Shown: positions 33,482 through 41,933 of the stretch, piece after piece | Position numbering within the stretch: the stretch's first letter is position 1 | Layout: each line of letters starts with the position of its first letter | Origin: Terripilifer ovatus | Lineage (GTDB): Bacteria > Pseudomonadota > Alphaproteobacteria > Rhizobiales > Beijerinckiaceae | Direction: 5' to 3' | Assembly (NCBI GenBank): GCA_029222685.1 | Contig: JARHVB010000082.1 | Location: 63,748-127,747 of the forward strand | DNA length: 64,000 nt | Position numbers and translations under genes: made by a program | The notes under the pieces: generated by a model | Told to the model about the DNA's origin: nothing | What the model saw: only the letters and a program-made list of their open reading frames with translations | Database searches by the model: none

Positions 33482-34495
33482 ATGAACACCGCACTCGTCC
33501 GCAGCGCCAGACAGATCGCGGCCGGCTTTCTGGTCGCGGCTTGTCTTGGCCCTTGCCTGGCTGGCGCGGCCACGGCGCAGGAGTGGCCGAGCCGCACGGT
33601 CAATATTGTCGTGCCGCTGGGCGCGGGCGGCGGCGCCGATATCGTGGCGCGCATTCTCGCCGCCAATCTCGGCCCGGTGCTGGGGCAGAGTGTCACCATC
33701 GAAAACGTCACTGGCGCCGGCGGCATGGTCGGCTCCGCGCGCGTCGCCAGGGCACAGCCCGACGGCTATCAGGCGCTACTCGGCACCGTCGGCACCCATG
33801 CGCAGAACCAAACGCTCTACAAGGCGCCGCTCTATGATTCCCGCACCGACTTCGAACCGGTGGCGCTGGTGGTCGACGTGCCGATCGTGCTGGTGACGAC
33901 CAACAGCATGCCGGTGAAAACGTTGCAGGAGTTCATCGCCTATACCAAAGCCAATCAGGCCAAGCTGCAATATGCCTCGCCCGGCGCCGGCTCATCGAAC
34001 CATCTCGCCTGCGTCTTCCTCAATGCCGCCATCGGCGTCGACGTCACCCATGTGCCCTATCGCGGCGCGTCCGATCTGTTCCAGGACCTGATCGCCGGGC
34101 GGGTCGATTATTTCTGCCCGACCAGCACGGCCGCCCTGCCCTTCACCGAGGAATCGAAACAGTTGCGGGCCATCTCGATCCTTGGCGGCGAGCGCCTCAA
34201 GGTGATGCCTTCCGTGCCCTCGGCCGCCGAGCAGGGACTGGCGAATTTCGAGGCCGGCACATGGTTCGCGCTGTTCCTGCCGAAAGGCACGCCTGCGACA
34301 ATCGTCAAAAAGCTCAACGCAGCCACCGTAAAAGTGCTGGAGAGCGAAGATGCCCGCAAGCGCCTGGAAGCCATCGGCGCCGTCGTCGTCGCGAAAGAGC
34401 GCATGACGCCGGACTACCTCAAGCGCTACGTCGCCGACGAAGTTGAGAAGTGGAAAGGCCCGATCGAGCGCACGGGCGTCAGCATCAGCCAGTGA
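33482..34495 (+). CDS. Tripartite tricarboxylate transporter (TctC/Bug) solute-binding protein
   Basis: 337 residues from ATG 33482 (ATG 33467, overlapping the previous stop, would add five). Signal peptide FLVAACLGPCLAGAATA before QEW. Bug fold: YPSR-like EWPSRTVNIVVPLGAGGGAD, ENVTGAGGMVGSARVARAQP, FEPVALVVDVPIVLVTT, YASPGAGSSNHLACVFLNAA, HVPYRGASDLFQDLIAGRVD. Binds a carboxylate in the periplasm. No TctA/TctB membrane partners lie in the window, which is common: orphan Bug proteins outnumber the transporters. Probably co-transcribed with the amidohydrolase. Confidence 0.9.
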   Translation: MNTALVRSARQIAAGFLVAACLGPCLAGAATAQEWPSRTVNIVVPLGAGGGADIVARILAANLGPVLGQSVTIENVTGAGGMVGSARVARAQPDGYQALLGTVGTHAQNQTLYKAPLYDSRTDFEPVALVVDVPIVLVTTNSMPVKTLQEFIAYTKANQAKLQYASPGAGSSNHLACVFLNAAIGVDVTHVPYRGASDLFQDLIAGRVDYFCPTSTAALPFTEESKQLRAISILGGERLKVMPSVPSAAEQGLANFEAGTWFALFLPKGTPATIVKKLNAATVKVLESEDARKRLEAIGAVVVAKERMTPDYLKRYVADEVEKWKGPIERTGVSISQ

Positions 34496-34608
34496 GGCCC
34501 TCATCCGACCCCTCGCGATGCGATGGTCACCTTCTCCCGTTAGAGAAACAGGAGAAGAATGAAGCTGCGGCCCTTCGCCCGCTTCAGTGAGGAAAAGGAA
34601 GTGCGCGC

Positions 34609-34712
34609 TAGAGCATTTCCGGTTCTGATAGAATCAGAACCGAAGCTCTAGTTTTTGTTTTGACGCGTTTTCTTCACGCGAACCGGCGTCCACTTCGCTC
34701 GAAAACGCTCTA
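34609..34712 (-). repeat. Intergenic palindromic repeat, copy 2 (104 bp, inverted relative to copy 1)
   Basis: On the minus strand it begins TAGAGCGTTTTCGAGCGAAG and ends GGAAATGCTCTA. The inner hairpin GGTTCTGAT-AGA-ATCAGAACC is perfect. Its first three bases on the minus strand are the stop codon of the gene at 34710-35306, the same arrangement as copy 1 and the LysR stop at 7806. It fills most of the gap between two convergent genes. Confidence 0.87.
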
Positions 34713-35306
34713 GATGGCCATCCGCGCCTGTCTCGTTGCATCCGTATCTCTTGCCTGGTCGAAACCATAGGTGAGCGGATGCACATGCCGGCACTGCGGG
34801 CAGGTGCGCAGATCTTCATCGACGTTGAAACGACTGACGCCGTCTTCGGCTGCATTGAGGAAGGTTTGAAATCCTTCGGCTGCGACATCGACCGTCGCCG
34901 TGCCGAACAACGTGCCGCATTGCGGGCAGACCCAGCCGTAGCTGACTTCGCCGGGACGCGCATCCGAGCCGCCGATGCAGAGTGTGTAATAGCGGCCGTT
35001 CTCGCCTGGCGCGTCGAGCCAGACGGTATCGACATCGGCCCGCATCCAGTAGCCGAAAAGATGGCGGATCTCGAACCAGGTCGAACGCGTCACCGGATGC
35101 AGGATGGCGCGGCCTGAACTGATCGGCACCGGCAGAACGCGCTGGCCGACAAGTTCGTGCAGCAGATAGGGCGACGCATTCTGATCGAGATTGCCGGACC
35201 AAATGGCGTAATCGCCTTGCAGTGGCCAGCCGGCCGAGCCCTCGACCATGGAGCGGGTATAGGAGAGAAGCGGGCCGCCGCCGGGCGCCGTTTGCGGGTT
35301 CACCAT
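34710..35306 (-). CDS. Protein with a rubredoxin-like four-cysteine C-terminus, paralogue of the upstream gene
   Basis: 198 residues from ATG 35306 (upstream in-frame opening to 35642 is antisense noise inside the neighbouring gene). From residue 84 on it aligns with the 35300-35950 protein: FGYW, then VCPQCGTLFG (C127, C130), GFQTF, FNVDEDLRTCPQCRHVHPL (C169, C172). Two CxxC knuckles of this spacing, preceded by a cupin-like part, are seen at the end of bacterial 3-hydroxyanthranilate 3,4-dioxygenases, where they hold a structural iron. The start lies within the last seven bases of the upstream gene, so translation is coupled and a heteromeric complex is likely. Enzymatic function is not known; it could be an oxygenase subunit. 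Confidence 0.65.
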   Translation of the reverse strand: MVNPQTAPGGGPLLSYTRSMVEGSAGWPLQGDYAIWSGNLDQNASPYLLHELVGQRVLPVPISSGRAILHPVTRSTWFEIRHLFGYWMRADVDTVWLDAPGENGRYYTLCIGGSDARPGEVSYGWVCPQCGTLFGTATVDVAAEGFQTFLNAAEDGVSRFNVDEDLRTCPQCRHVHPLTYGFDQARDTDATRQARMAI

Positions 35307-35950
35307 TGCTTGCGCGCCTCGCGCGTCTCCGGTGTGTCGGTGCTCATGAACCCCGAATAGGCTAATGGGTTGACGTGACCGCAGTTCCAGCAGGTGCGCT
35401 TGCGAATATCGGCATTGTATTCGCGCACCGCCGCCAGTTCCCAGCGCCAGAAGCCGCGAAAGCCTTCGCGGCCGGTGACATACTCGCTCATGTGCAGCAG
35501 CGAGGTGCATTCCTCGCAATACCAGGCGGCGCGGTCCGTCTCTTCGCCTGTCGGCCGGCCCATGATGATGACGATATGATCGGGGTCGCCGTTGACGCCC
35601 GGCACCGGGATGATGACTTCGTCCTTGTCGTTGATGTGCCAATAGCCGAAGACGAACTGCGTATGGTGCGGCGTGCCGGCGCAGGTGATATGGGCGACAT
35701 AGGGCACGCGCGGCACCTGCACGACGCCCTTCGGGCCGATCTCGAAATTCTTGCGCTCCTTGACCAGTTCCATCGCCAGATGGGCATTGCCGATTTCTTC
35801 GCGCTTGGCGTGAACGACCTGGCGAATGCCGTAGACGTTGTCACCGACCGGCAGAAAGCCCTGCAATTTCTTGATGACTTTGTCAGTCAGGAAGTCCCAG
35901 TCATCGTGAATCTTCTCGATCGGCTCGTCGACATAGATGTTCGTGTACAT
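35300..35950 (-). CDS. Cupin-like protein with rubredoxin-like C-terminal site (3-hydroxyanthranilate-dioxygenase-like)
   Basis: 216 residues from ATG 35950 with GGGAGG upstream; longer frames to 36355 run through the Rieske gene on the other strand. The middle part is beta-rich with candidate metal ligands in GTPHHTQFVFGYWHINDKDE (H95, H96, H105). The C-terminus AAWYCEECTSLLH (C145, C148) and RKRTCWNCGHVNPL (C187, C190) matches the WYC-x2-C/RTC-x2-CGxVHP end of 3-hydroxyanthranilate dioxygenases. Clearly paralogous to the next gene. Divergent from a Rieske ferredoxin and Liv-type importer over a dyad-rich spacer. A ring-cleavage or oxygenase role is inference; I do not know a characterised member. 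Confidence 0.68.
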   Translation of the reverse strand: MYTNIYVDEPIEKIHDDWDFLTDKVIKKLQGFLPVGDNVYGIRQVVHAKREEIGNAHLAMELVKERKNFEIGPKGVVQVPRVPYVAHITCAGTPHHTQFVFGYWHINDKDEVIIPVPGVNGDPDHIVIIMGRPTGEETDRAAWYCEECTSLLHMSEYVTGREGFRGFWRWELAAVREYNADIRKRTCWNCGHVNPLAYSGFMSTDTPETREARKQW

Positions 35951-36089
35951 GCCGAAACCTCCCGTCGTGCACACCCTCGTGGCGCTGCGTGAAACCCGCC
36001 TTCCGCGCATCTCATAAAAATGAGTTTGCCATTCTGACAGGAACATGTCAATTTTCCCGTACGCGAAAATAGGCGAGGGGACACGCGGG
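35951..36089. promoter_or_regulatory. Divergent promoter region with three dyads, candidate MarR operators
   Basis: Between the ribbon-protein pair and the Rieske/Liv operon. Dyads: CTCAT-A4-ATGAG (36011-36024), TGACA-N6-TGTCA (36035-36050), and ATTTTC-N8-GAAAAT (36051-36070) whose core is CGTACG. Dyads with TTGACA/TGTCAA-like arms are typical MarR sites, and a MarR gene ends the Liv genes (40988-41473). The two rightmost dyads abut, as if one protein could silence both directions. Confidence 0.5.
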
Positions 36090-36407
36090 ATGGGGTGGAC
36101 GGTGATTTGCCGATCGGAAGACGTGCCCGCAGGCGGCGTCAAACGCAGGCGTTTGCCCAATGGCGATCCCGTCGCTGTGGCGCGCCTGAAGGACGAACGT
36201 CTCGTCGCTTTCCATAATGAGTGCCCGCATTTCAAAGGGCCGCTCGGCGTCGGCGCGCTGCATGACACGGAGATCATCTGTCCGTGGCACTTCTTTCGTT
36301 TCGACTTGATCACGGGGAAGGCGGCCGGCACCGGCGAGAGCGTGATGAAGCTCAAGCTCTATGAGGTACGCGAGCTGGACGGCGAAGTGGCCGTCGCGTG
36401 CGACTGA
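36090..36407 (+). CDS. Rieske [2Fe-2S] ferredoxin
   Basis: 105 residues from ATG 36090, chosen because ferredoxins of this type begin at this strand and GAGGGG lies upstream; ATG 36045 would add 15 residues and place the start inside an operator-like dyad. Rieske ligands: C45-x-H47 (NECPHFKGPLG) and C64-x2-H67 (IICPWHFFRFD). It resembles the ferredoxin components of ring-hydroxylating dioxygenases or assimilatory nitrite reductase small subunits. No matching terminal oxygenase or reductase is in the window; the divergent cupin/ribbon pair may be its electron acceptor. Confidence 0.85.
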   Translation: MGWTVICRSEDVPAGGVKRRRLPNGDPVAVARLKDERLVAFHNECPHFKGPLGVGALHDTEIICPWHFFRFDLITGKAAGTGESVMKLKLYEVRELDGEVAVACD

Positions 36408-36442
36408 GAGTCCAGCAGGGATATGGTTTCGGGAGGGAAACT

Positions 36443-37627
36443 ATGGGTTTGAAACAATTGACGATGGCGGCGTTCGCCGCATGTCTTGCGAGCATGGCGG
36501 CGGCATTTCCCGCTGCGGCGCAGGCGCCGATCAAGATCGGCGTGCTGCATCCGTTCACCGGTCCGCTGGCCCTGATCGGCAGGGAATCGACCGACGGCTT
36601 CACGCTTTACTTCGAGCAGATCGGCAACAAGGTCGCCGGCCGGCCGGTGACGCTTCTCAAGGAGGATGATGCCGCCAATCCATCGCAGGGACTGGAGCGG
36701 ACACGCCGCCTGGTGGAACGCGAACAGATCCACCTGCTGAGCGGCATCACCAGCAGCGCCGTCGCCTATGCGCTGCGCACTTATGTCGACCAGCGCCAGG
36801 TCCCGCTCGTCATCATGGGCTCGGCCGGCGCCAACGATCTCACCGACAAACAGGCAAGCCCCTATATCTTCCGCACCAGCTTCAGCAATCGCCAGCTCGG
36901 CGCGCCGATCGGGCAATATGCCTGCGGCAAGCTCGGCCTGAAGAAGATCGTTGTCATGGCCAGCGATTTCGTCACCGGCTATGAGCAATCAGCGGCATTC
37001 GGCGAGCAATATGGCAAGGCCGGTTGCACGGTGGTGAAGTCGATCATGGTGCCGCTGGGCACATCGGATTTCACGCCGTTCCTGAGCCAGGTCGCCTCGC
37101 TCGGCGCCGATGGCGTGTGGGCGATGTTCTTCGCCGCCGACGCCATCGCCTTCGTCAAGCAATATGATGCGCTGGGGCTGAAGGCGAAGCTGCCGCTGAT
37201 CGGTCCGTCCGGGCTGATCGATCCGGCGCTACTCAACGCCATGGGTGCCTCCGCCGTCGGCGCCATGGGACCGATCTATTACACGGACAGCCTCGACTTT
37301 CCCGAGAACAAGGCTTTCGTGCAAGCGTTCAAGGCGCGCTACGGCCGCGAGCCGGGCGCAACCGCCGCTTCGGGCTATATCGCCGCCATGGCGATCGCCA
37401 AGGCCATCGAGGCCATCAACGGCAAAGTGGAAGACAAGCCGGCGCTTCTCGCCGCTCTGCGGCAGGTGCAATTGAAAACGCCGATGGGCGCTTTCCAGTT
37501 CGATGCCAAGCAGAACGTCGTGCTCGATTTCTATCTCGGTAAGGTCGCAGCGGGCGGAAGCGGCTACACCCTGCAGGTGGTGGAGCCGCTGGAGAAGGCG
37601 GTCGACCAGTATGGCGTGGCGCGCTGA
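36443..37627 (+). CDS. Branched-chain-amino-acid-type ABC substrate-binding protein (LivK family)
   Basis: 394 residues from ATG 36443 with GGGAGG upstream. Signal peptide LASMAAAFPAAA before QAPIKIGVLHPFTGPLALIG. Type 1 periplasmic fold (Leu/Ile/Val-binding class), with RRLVEREQIHLLSGITSSAV and VVMASDFVTGYEQSAAFGEQ. Proteins of this class beside catabolic genes commonly bind aromatic acids or amides rather than amino acids. First component of a complete importer: permease 37631, ATPases 39523 and 40263. Confidence 0.92.
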   Translation: MGLKQLTMAAFAACLASMAAAFPAAAQAPIKIGVLHPFTGPLALIGRESTDGFTLYFEQIGNKVAGRPVTLLKEDDAANPSQGLERTRRLVEREQIHLLSGITSSAVAYALRTYVDQRQVPLVIMGSAGANDLTDKQASPYIFRTSFSNRQLGAPIGQYACGKLGLKKIVVMASDFVTGYEQSAAFGEQYGKAGCTVVKSIMVPLGTSDFTPFLSQVASLGADGVWAMFFAADAIAFVKQYDALGLKAKLPLIGPSGLIDPALLNAMGASAVGAMGPIYYTDSLDFPENKAFVQAFKARYGREPGATAASGYIAAMAIAKAIEAINGKVEDKPALLAALRQVQLKTPMGAFQFDAKQNVVLDFYLGKVAAGGSGYTLQVVEPLEKAVDQYGVAR

Positions 37628-37630
37628 CAC

Positions 37631-39526
37631 ATGGCACTGCAACTGGTCAACGGGATTGCCTACGGCAATCTCCTGTTCCTGATCGCGGCTGGCTTCACGC
37701 TGATCTTCGGCATCCTGCGCGTCATCAACATGGCGCATGGCTCGCTGTACCTGCTCGGCGCCCATACCGCGATCTCGACCGCCACCGTGACGCATAGCGT
37801 CTGGGCCGGGATCATCGCCGGCGCGCTTGCCGCGGCGGCGCTCGGCGCCTTGATCGAACGCACCCTGCTCTATCGCATCCAGGGCAATTATCTGGCGCAG
37901 GTGATCGTCACCATCGGCGTGCTGATGATCGTCGGCGATCTCTGCCAGGTCTATTGGGGCGGCACGCCGCGCATCTACACCTTGCCGGAGAGTTTGCGCG
38001 CTTCGGTTCCGCTGGGCGAACTGCGCTATCCGCTCGACCGGCTCCTGCTCGTCGCCATCGGCCCGGCGATCGCACTCGCGCTGTGGTTCCTGATCGAGCG
38101 AACGGCGATCGGCGCCAAGGTCCGCGCCGCGGTCGATGACGAAGAGATCGCCCAGGCCATCGGCATCAGTGTGCCACGCCTGCGCGTCCTGGTGTTCGCG
38201 CTAGGCGGGCTGCTGGCGGGGCTTGCCGGCGCGCTCGGATCGACCTTCATCGGCGCCAAGGCCGGCATCGATCTCGACATCATCCTGCTGGCGCTGGTGA
38301 TCGTCGTCATCGGCGGGCCGGGCAGCCTGGTCGGATCCTACGTGGCGGCGCTCGCCGTCGGCCTGATCGATTCGATCGGCAAGAGCGTCTGGCCGGAAGC
38401 CTCGATGTTCCTGCTCTTCGCGCCGATGCTGGCCGTGCTGATCGTGCGGCCGCATGGCCTGTTCGGCAAGCCGCCGGGGCCGGCCACGGCGGCACGGCAA
38501 TTCAAGCCGATCCGGATTCCCGTTCCGGACTGGATCTGGTCGTTCATTGACGTCCTGCGCCATGGCGCGGCCCATGTCTCGTGGCCTGTCGCTGCGGTCG
38601 TCGCCCTGCTCGCCGGCGTCGCCGTTCCGGTCTTCGGCTCGGGCTTCCTTGTCACCGTCGTCGTGTTGATGCTGATCTGGTCGATGTTCGCCATCGGCCT
38701 CAACATCATGCTCGGCTATGGCGGCATGCCCTCGCTTGGGCATGCGCTGTTCTTCGGCGCCGGCGCCTATGCGATGGCCTGGTCGGGCTTTGCCGGCCTG
38801 AGCGCCTACATCGGCCTTGTCGCTGCCGTCGCCTGCGCCTGTGGCGCGGCGCTGTTTCTCACCGCCGTCGCGCTGCGCGCACGTGAGGCGCAATTGCTGC
38901 TCGTCACCCTCGCCGTCGCCCAGGTCGTGTGGGGGCTGGTGTTCAAATGGCGTTCGGTGACCGGCGGCGACGACGGCCTGATCCATCCGCAGGCGTTTCC
39001 GCTGCTCTGGAACGGCCTGTCACCCTCGACCAGCCTCTACATTCACGTCGCGGTGGCCTTCGCGCTCGCGCTGCTGGCCTACGCCTGGTTTGCCGGTTCG
39101 AACTTCCGTCTGCTCCTGACCGGCGTGCGCGGCAACGAGCCGCGCCTGCTGGCGCTCGGCTACAATGTCGATCTGCTGCGCCTCAAAGCCATCCTGCTGT
39201 CGAGCGCCTTCTCCGGTTTCGCCGGCGGGCTGGCCGCCGTCTATTCGGGCTTCGCCGCGCCGGAACTGTTCGGCGTGCATACGTCGGCGCGTGTGCTGAT
39301 GATGGTGGTGATCGGCATGGCGGGCACGTTCTTCGGGCCGATCATCGGCGCTGTCAGCGTCATCGGCATGGAAGAAGTGGTCTCGAGCTGGACCGAGCGG
39401 TCGAACTCCTTGCTGGGCGCGCTTTACATCATCGTGGCGCTGTTCGCTTTCGGCGGCGTCAGGTTCGTGCGGCGACGCATCGCGGCGCGATGCCCGGCGT
39501 CTCTGGCTCCGGTGGTCTCGTCATGA
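37631..39526 (+). CDS. Branched-chain-type ABC permease, LivH and LivM fused in one chain
   Basis: 631 residues. Residues 1-280 are LivH-like (NGIAYGNLLFLIAAGFTLIF, then MAHGSLYLLGAH, GAKVRAAVDDEEIAQAIGIS) and 320-620 are LivM-like (NIMLGYGGMPSLGHALFFGA, RGNEPRLLALGYNVDLLRLK, GTFFGPIIGAVSVIGMEEVV). About sixteen membrane helices. Usually these are two genes; the fusion fixes one-to-one stoichiometry. The stop overlaps the next start (ATGA). Confidence 0.93.
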   Translation: MALQLVNGIAYGNLLFLIAAGFTLIFGILRVINMAHGSLYLLGAHTAISTATVTHSVWAGIIAGALAAAALGALIERTLLYRIQGNYLAQVIVTIGVLMIVGDLCQVYWGGTPRIYTLPESLRASVPLGELRYPLDRLLLVAIGPAIALALWFLIERTAIGAKVRAAVDDEEIAQAIGISVPRLRVLVFALGGLLAGLAGALGSTFIGAKAGIDLDIILLALVIVVIGGPGSLVGSYVAALAVGLIDSIGKSVWPEASMFLLFAPMLAVLIVRPHGLFGKPPGPATAARQFKPIRIPVPDWIWSFIDVLRHGAAHVSWPVAAVVALLAGVAVPVFGSGFLVTVVVLMLIWSMFAIGLNIMLGYGGMPSLGHALFFGAGAYAMAWSGFAGLSAYIGLVAAVACACGAALFLTAVALRAREAQLLLVTLAVAQVVWGLVFKWRSVTGGDDGLIHPQAFPLLWNGLSPSTSLYIHVAVAFALALLAYAWFAGSNFRLLLTGVRGNEPRLLALGYNVDLLRLKAILLSSAFSGFAGGLAAVYSGFAAPELFGVHTSARVLMMVVIGMAGTFFGPIIGAVSVIGMEEVVSSWTERSNSLLGALYIIVALFAFGGVRFVRRRIAARCPASLAPVVSS

Positions 39527-40257
39527 GCGATGTGTCAAACGCCGCTTCTGGAGCCGCCATCGCCGTGAAGGGCCTGAAAAAGGCCTTCGGTTCGATCGAA
39601 GTCATTCGCGGCATCGATATTTCATTCCCGCACCGCGAGCGGCATCTGATCATCGGCCCCAACGGCGCCGGCAAGACGACCTTCTTCAACCTGCTCAACG
39701 GCCAGTATGCGCCGAGCGCCGGCCGCATCGAATTTCTCGATGCGGACGTCACCCATATGCCGGTGCGGCAGAGGGCGCTGCTGGGGCTCGGGCGGACGTT
39801 CCAGATCGCCAGCCTGTTCCAGGACCTGAGCGTGCGCGACAATCTCAGCATCGCCGCCGGCGCACCAGAGGTGGCGGCCCGCAGCGGCAGATCGGGCGAG
39901 GAGACCGTGGACAGCGCCTTGCGCTTCAGTGGTCTCGATGGCGACAGAGCCGTGCGGCATCTCTCCTATGGCGAGCAGCGCCGGCTGGAAATCGCCATGG
40001 GCCTGGCGACGGCGCCGAAGCTGCTGCTGCTCGACGAACCGATGGCCGGGCTCACTCAGATCGAACGCGGCCTGGTTGCCGAGCGCATCGTCGAACTCAG
40101 CGCCTCCACCGGCATCCTGCTGATCGAGCATGATCTCGAAGTCGCCCTGAAGCTGGCCGACCGGCTGACGGTTCTGCATCTCGGCCAGGTGGTCGCCCAT
40201 GGCGCGGTGGACGCCGTGATGGACGATCCCTTCGTGCGCAAGATCTACCTGGGTTGA
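39523..40257 (+). CDS. livG: Branched-chain-type ABC ATPase LivG
   Basis: 244 residues. Walker A GPNGAGKT at 45-52, Q-loop GRTFQIASLFQDLSV, signature LSYGEQRR at 147-154, Walker B LLLLDEPMAGLTQ near 167-179, switch His in ILLIEHDLEVALKLADR. LivG-type features: the DITHMP-like DVTHMPVRQRALLGLGRTFQ segment. It starts inside the permease stop and is followed six bases later by LivF. Confidence 0.93.
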   Translation: MSDVSNAASGAAIAVKGLKKAFGSIEVIRGIDISFPHRERHLIIGPNGAGKTTFFNLLNGQYAPSAGRIEFLDADVTHMPVRQRALLGLGRTFQIASLFQDLSVRDNLSIAAGAPEVAARSGRSGEETVDSALRFSGLDGDRAVRHLSYGEQRRLEIAMGLATAPKLLLLDEPMAGLTQIERGLVAERIVELSASTGILLIEHDLEVALKLADRLTVLHLGQVVAHGAVDAVMDDPFVRKIYLG

Positions 40258-40262
40258 CCGGC

Positions 40263-40987
<725 letters not shown>

Positions 40988-40991
<4 letters not shown>

Positions 40992-41473
40992 GCAAGACCT
41001 CGAAACCGACTCTTTCCGTACAAGCAGACCCCCGGAGCGAGCGCGGCATTGCCTATACCGATCTTATGTTCGAGATATTCCGCATCAACAACCGCATCAA
41101 TGCCTGGGGCGACCGCTTTTCGGCAGGAACCGGCCTCACAGGCGCCCGCTGGAGGGTGCTGGGCTCGACCTTGCCGGAACCGAAGCAGGTGGCGCAGATC
41201 GCCCGCGAGCGCGGCATGACGCGCCAATCGGTGCAGCAGATCGCCAATTCCCTGGTCGATGACGGGTTCGCGCGGTTCAAGGATAACGCACGGCACAAGA
41301 GTTCGAAACTGCTGGAGCCGACGGCGCTCGGCCGCAAGACGATCCTGCAGCTCAACGCCCGTTACGCCGGCTTCGCAGATGCGCTGTCCGATGGCTCGAC
41401 CGCCGCCGAACTGCGGGCAACCACGAAGCTGCTGGCGAGACTGTCGGCGCAGCTCGACGACGTGTCGTCCTGA
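40988..41473 (+). CDS. MarR family transcriptional regulator
   Basis: 161 residues. Winged helix: LTGARWRVLGSTLPEPKQVA, QIARERGMTRQSVQQIANSL with the recognition helix, VDDGFARFKDNARHKSSKLLEPTA-like wing (positions about 50-115). MarR proteins repress catabolic operons and release DNA on binding a phenolic ligand. It is translationally coupled to livF, so it is autoregulated within the Liv operon; likely target is the dyad-rich region 35951-36089. Confidence 0.88.
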
Positions 41474-41509
41474 ACCGGGACGCATGAATTTCAGAGGGGG
41501 AGTGAAGCC

Positions 41510-41920
41510 ATGAATTCTCGCAAAGCCGTTGTCTATGCGGCGCTGGTGCTCGGCGTTCTGCTGTTTGGCCGCGTTTCACTCGTCTACCTCTTCGACACGG
41601 CCACGGCGGCGGTGCGCGCAAATCTTCAACCGGCTTCGCCGGTCGGCCTCGGCAACCTGCGGGTTTTCGCCGGCGCCTTTCATCTTGCCGTGTGCCTGAC
41701 CACTGTCGCCGGACTGATTTACCAGCGCTATGCGACAGCGGCGCTGGCAAACCTCGTGATCGTTACGCTGACTGTCGCGGCGACACGCTGGCTGGGCGCG
41801 CAGGTCGACGGCGACGTGGCGCGCGTGCCGGCGGTCGTCGAGACTTCGGCGCTGGTGATCTTCGCATTGGCTTTGTGGATCGGCACGCGCGGCAAGTCCG
41901 CGGACATGCAGCCTGCCTGA
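41510..41920 (+). CDS. Small four-helix membrane protein of unknown function
   Basis: 136 residues with four hydrophobic segments (AVVYAALVLGVLLFGRVSLV, NLRVFAGAFHLAVCLTTVAG, ALANLVIVTLTVAATRWLGA, ETSALVIFALALWIGTRG). The pattern resembles DUF4345-type proteins, but I cannot assign it firmly. AGGGGGAG ribosome site. It lies between the MarR and creatinase-like genes in the same direction, so co-transcription is likely. Role unknown. Confidence 0.6.
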   Translation: MNSRKAVVYAALVLGVLLFGRVSLVYLFDTATAAVRANLQPASPVGLGNLRVFAGAFHLAVCLTTVAGLIYQRYATAALANLVIVTLTVAATRWLGAQVDGDVARVPAVVETSALVIFALALWIGTRGKSADMQPA

Positions 41921-41933
41921 ACGGGAGAAGCAC

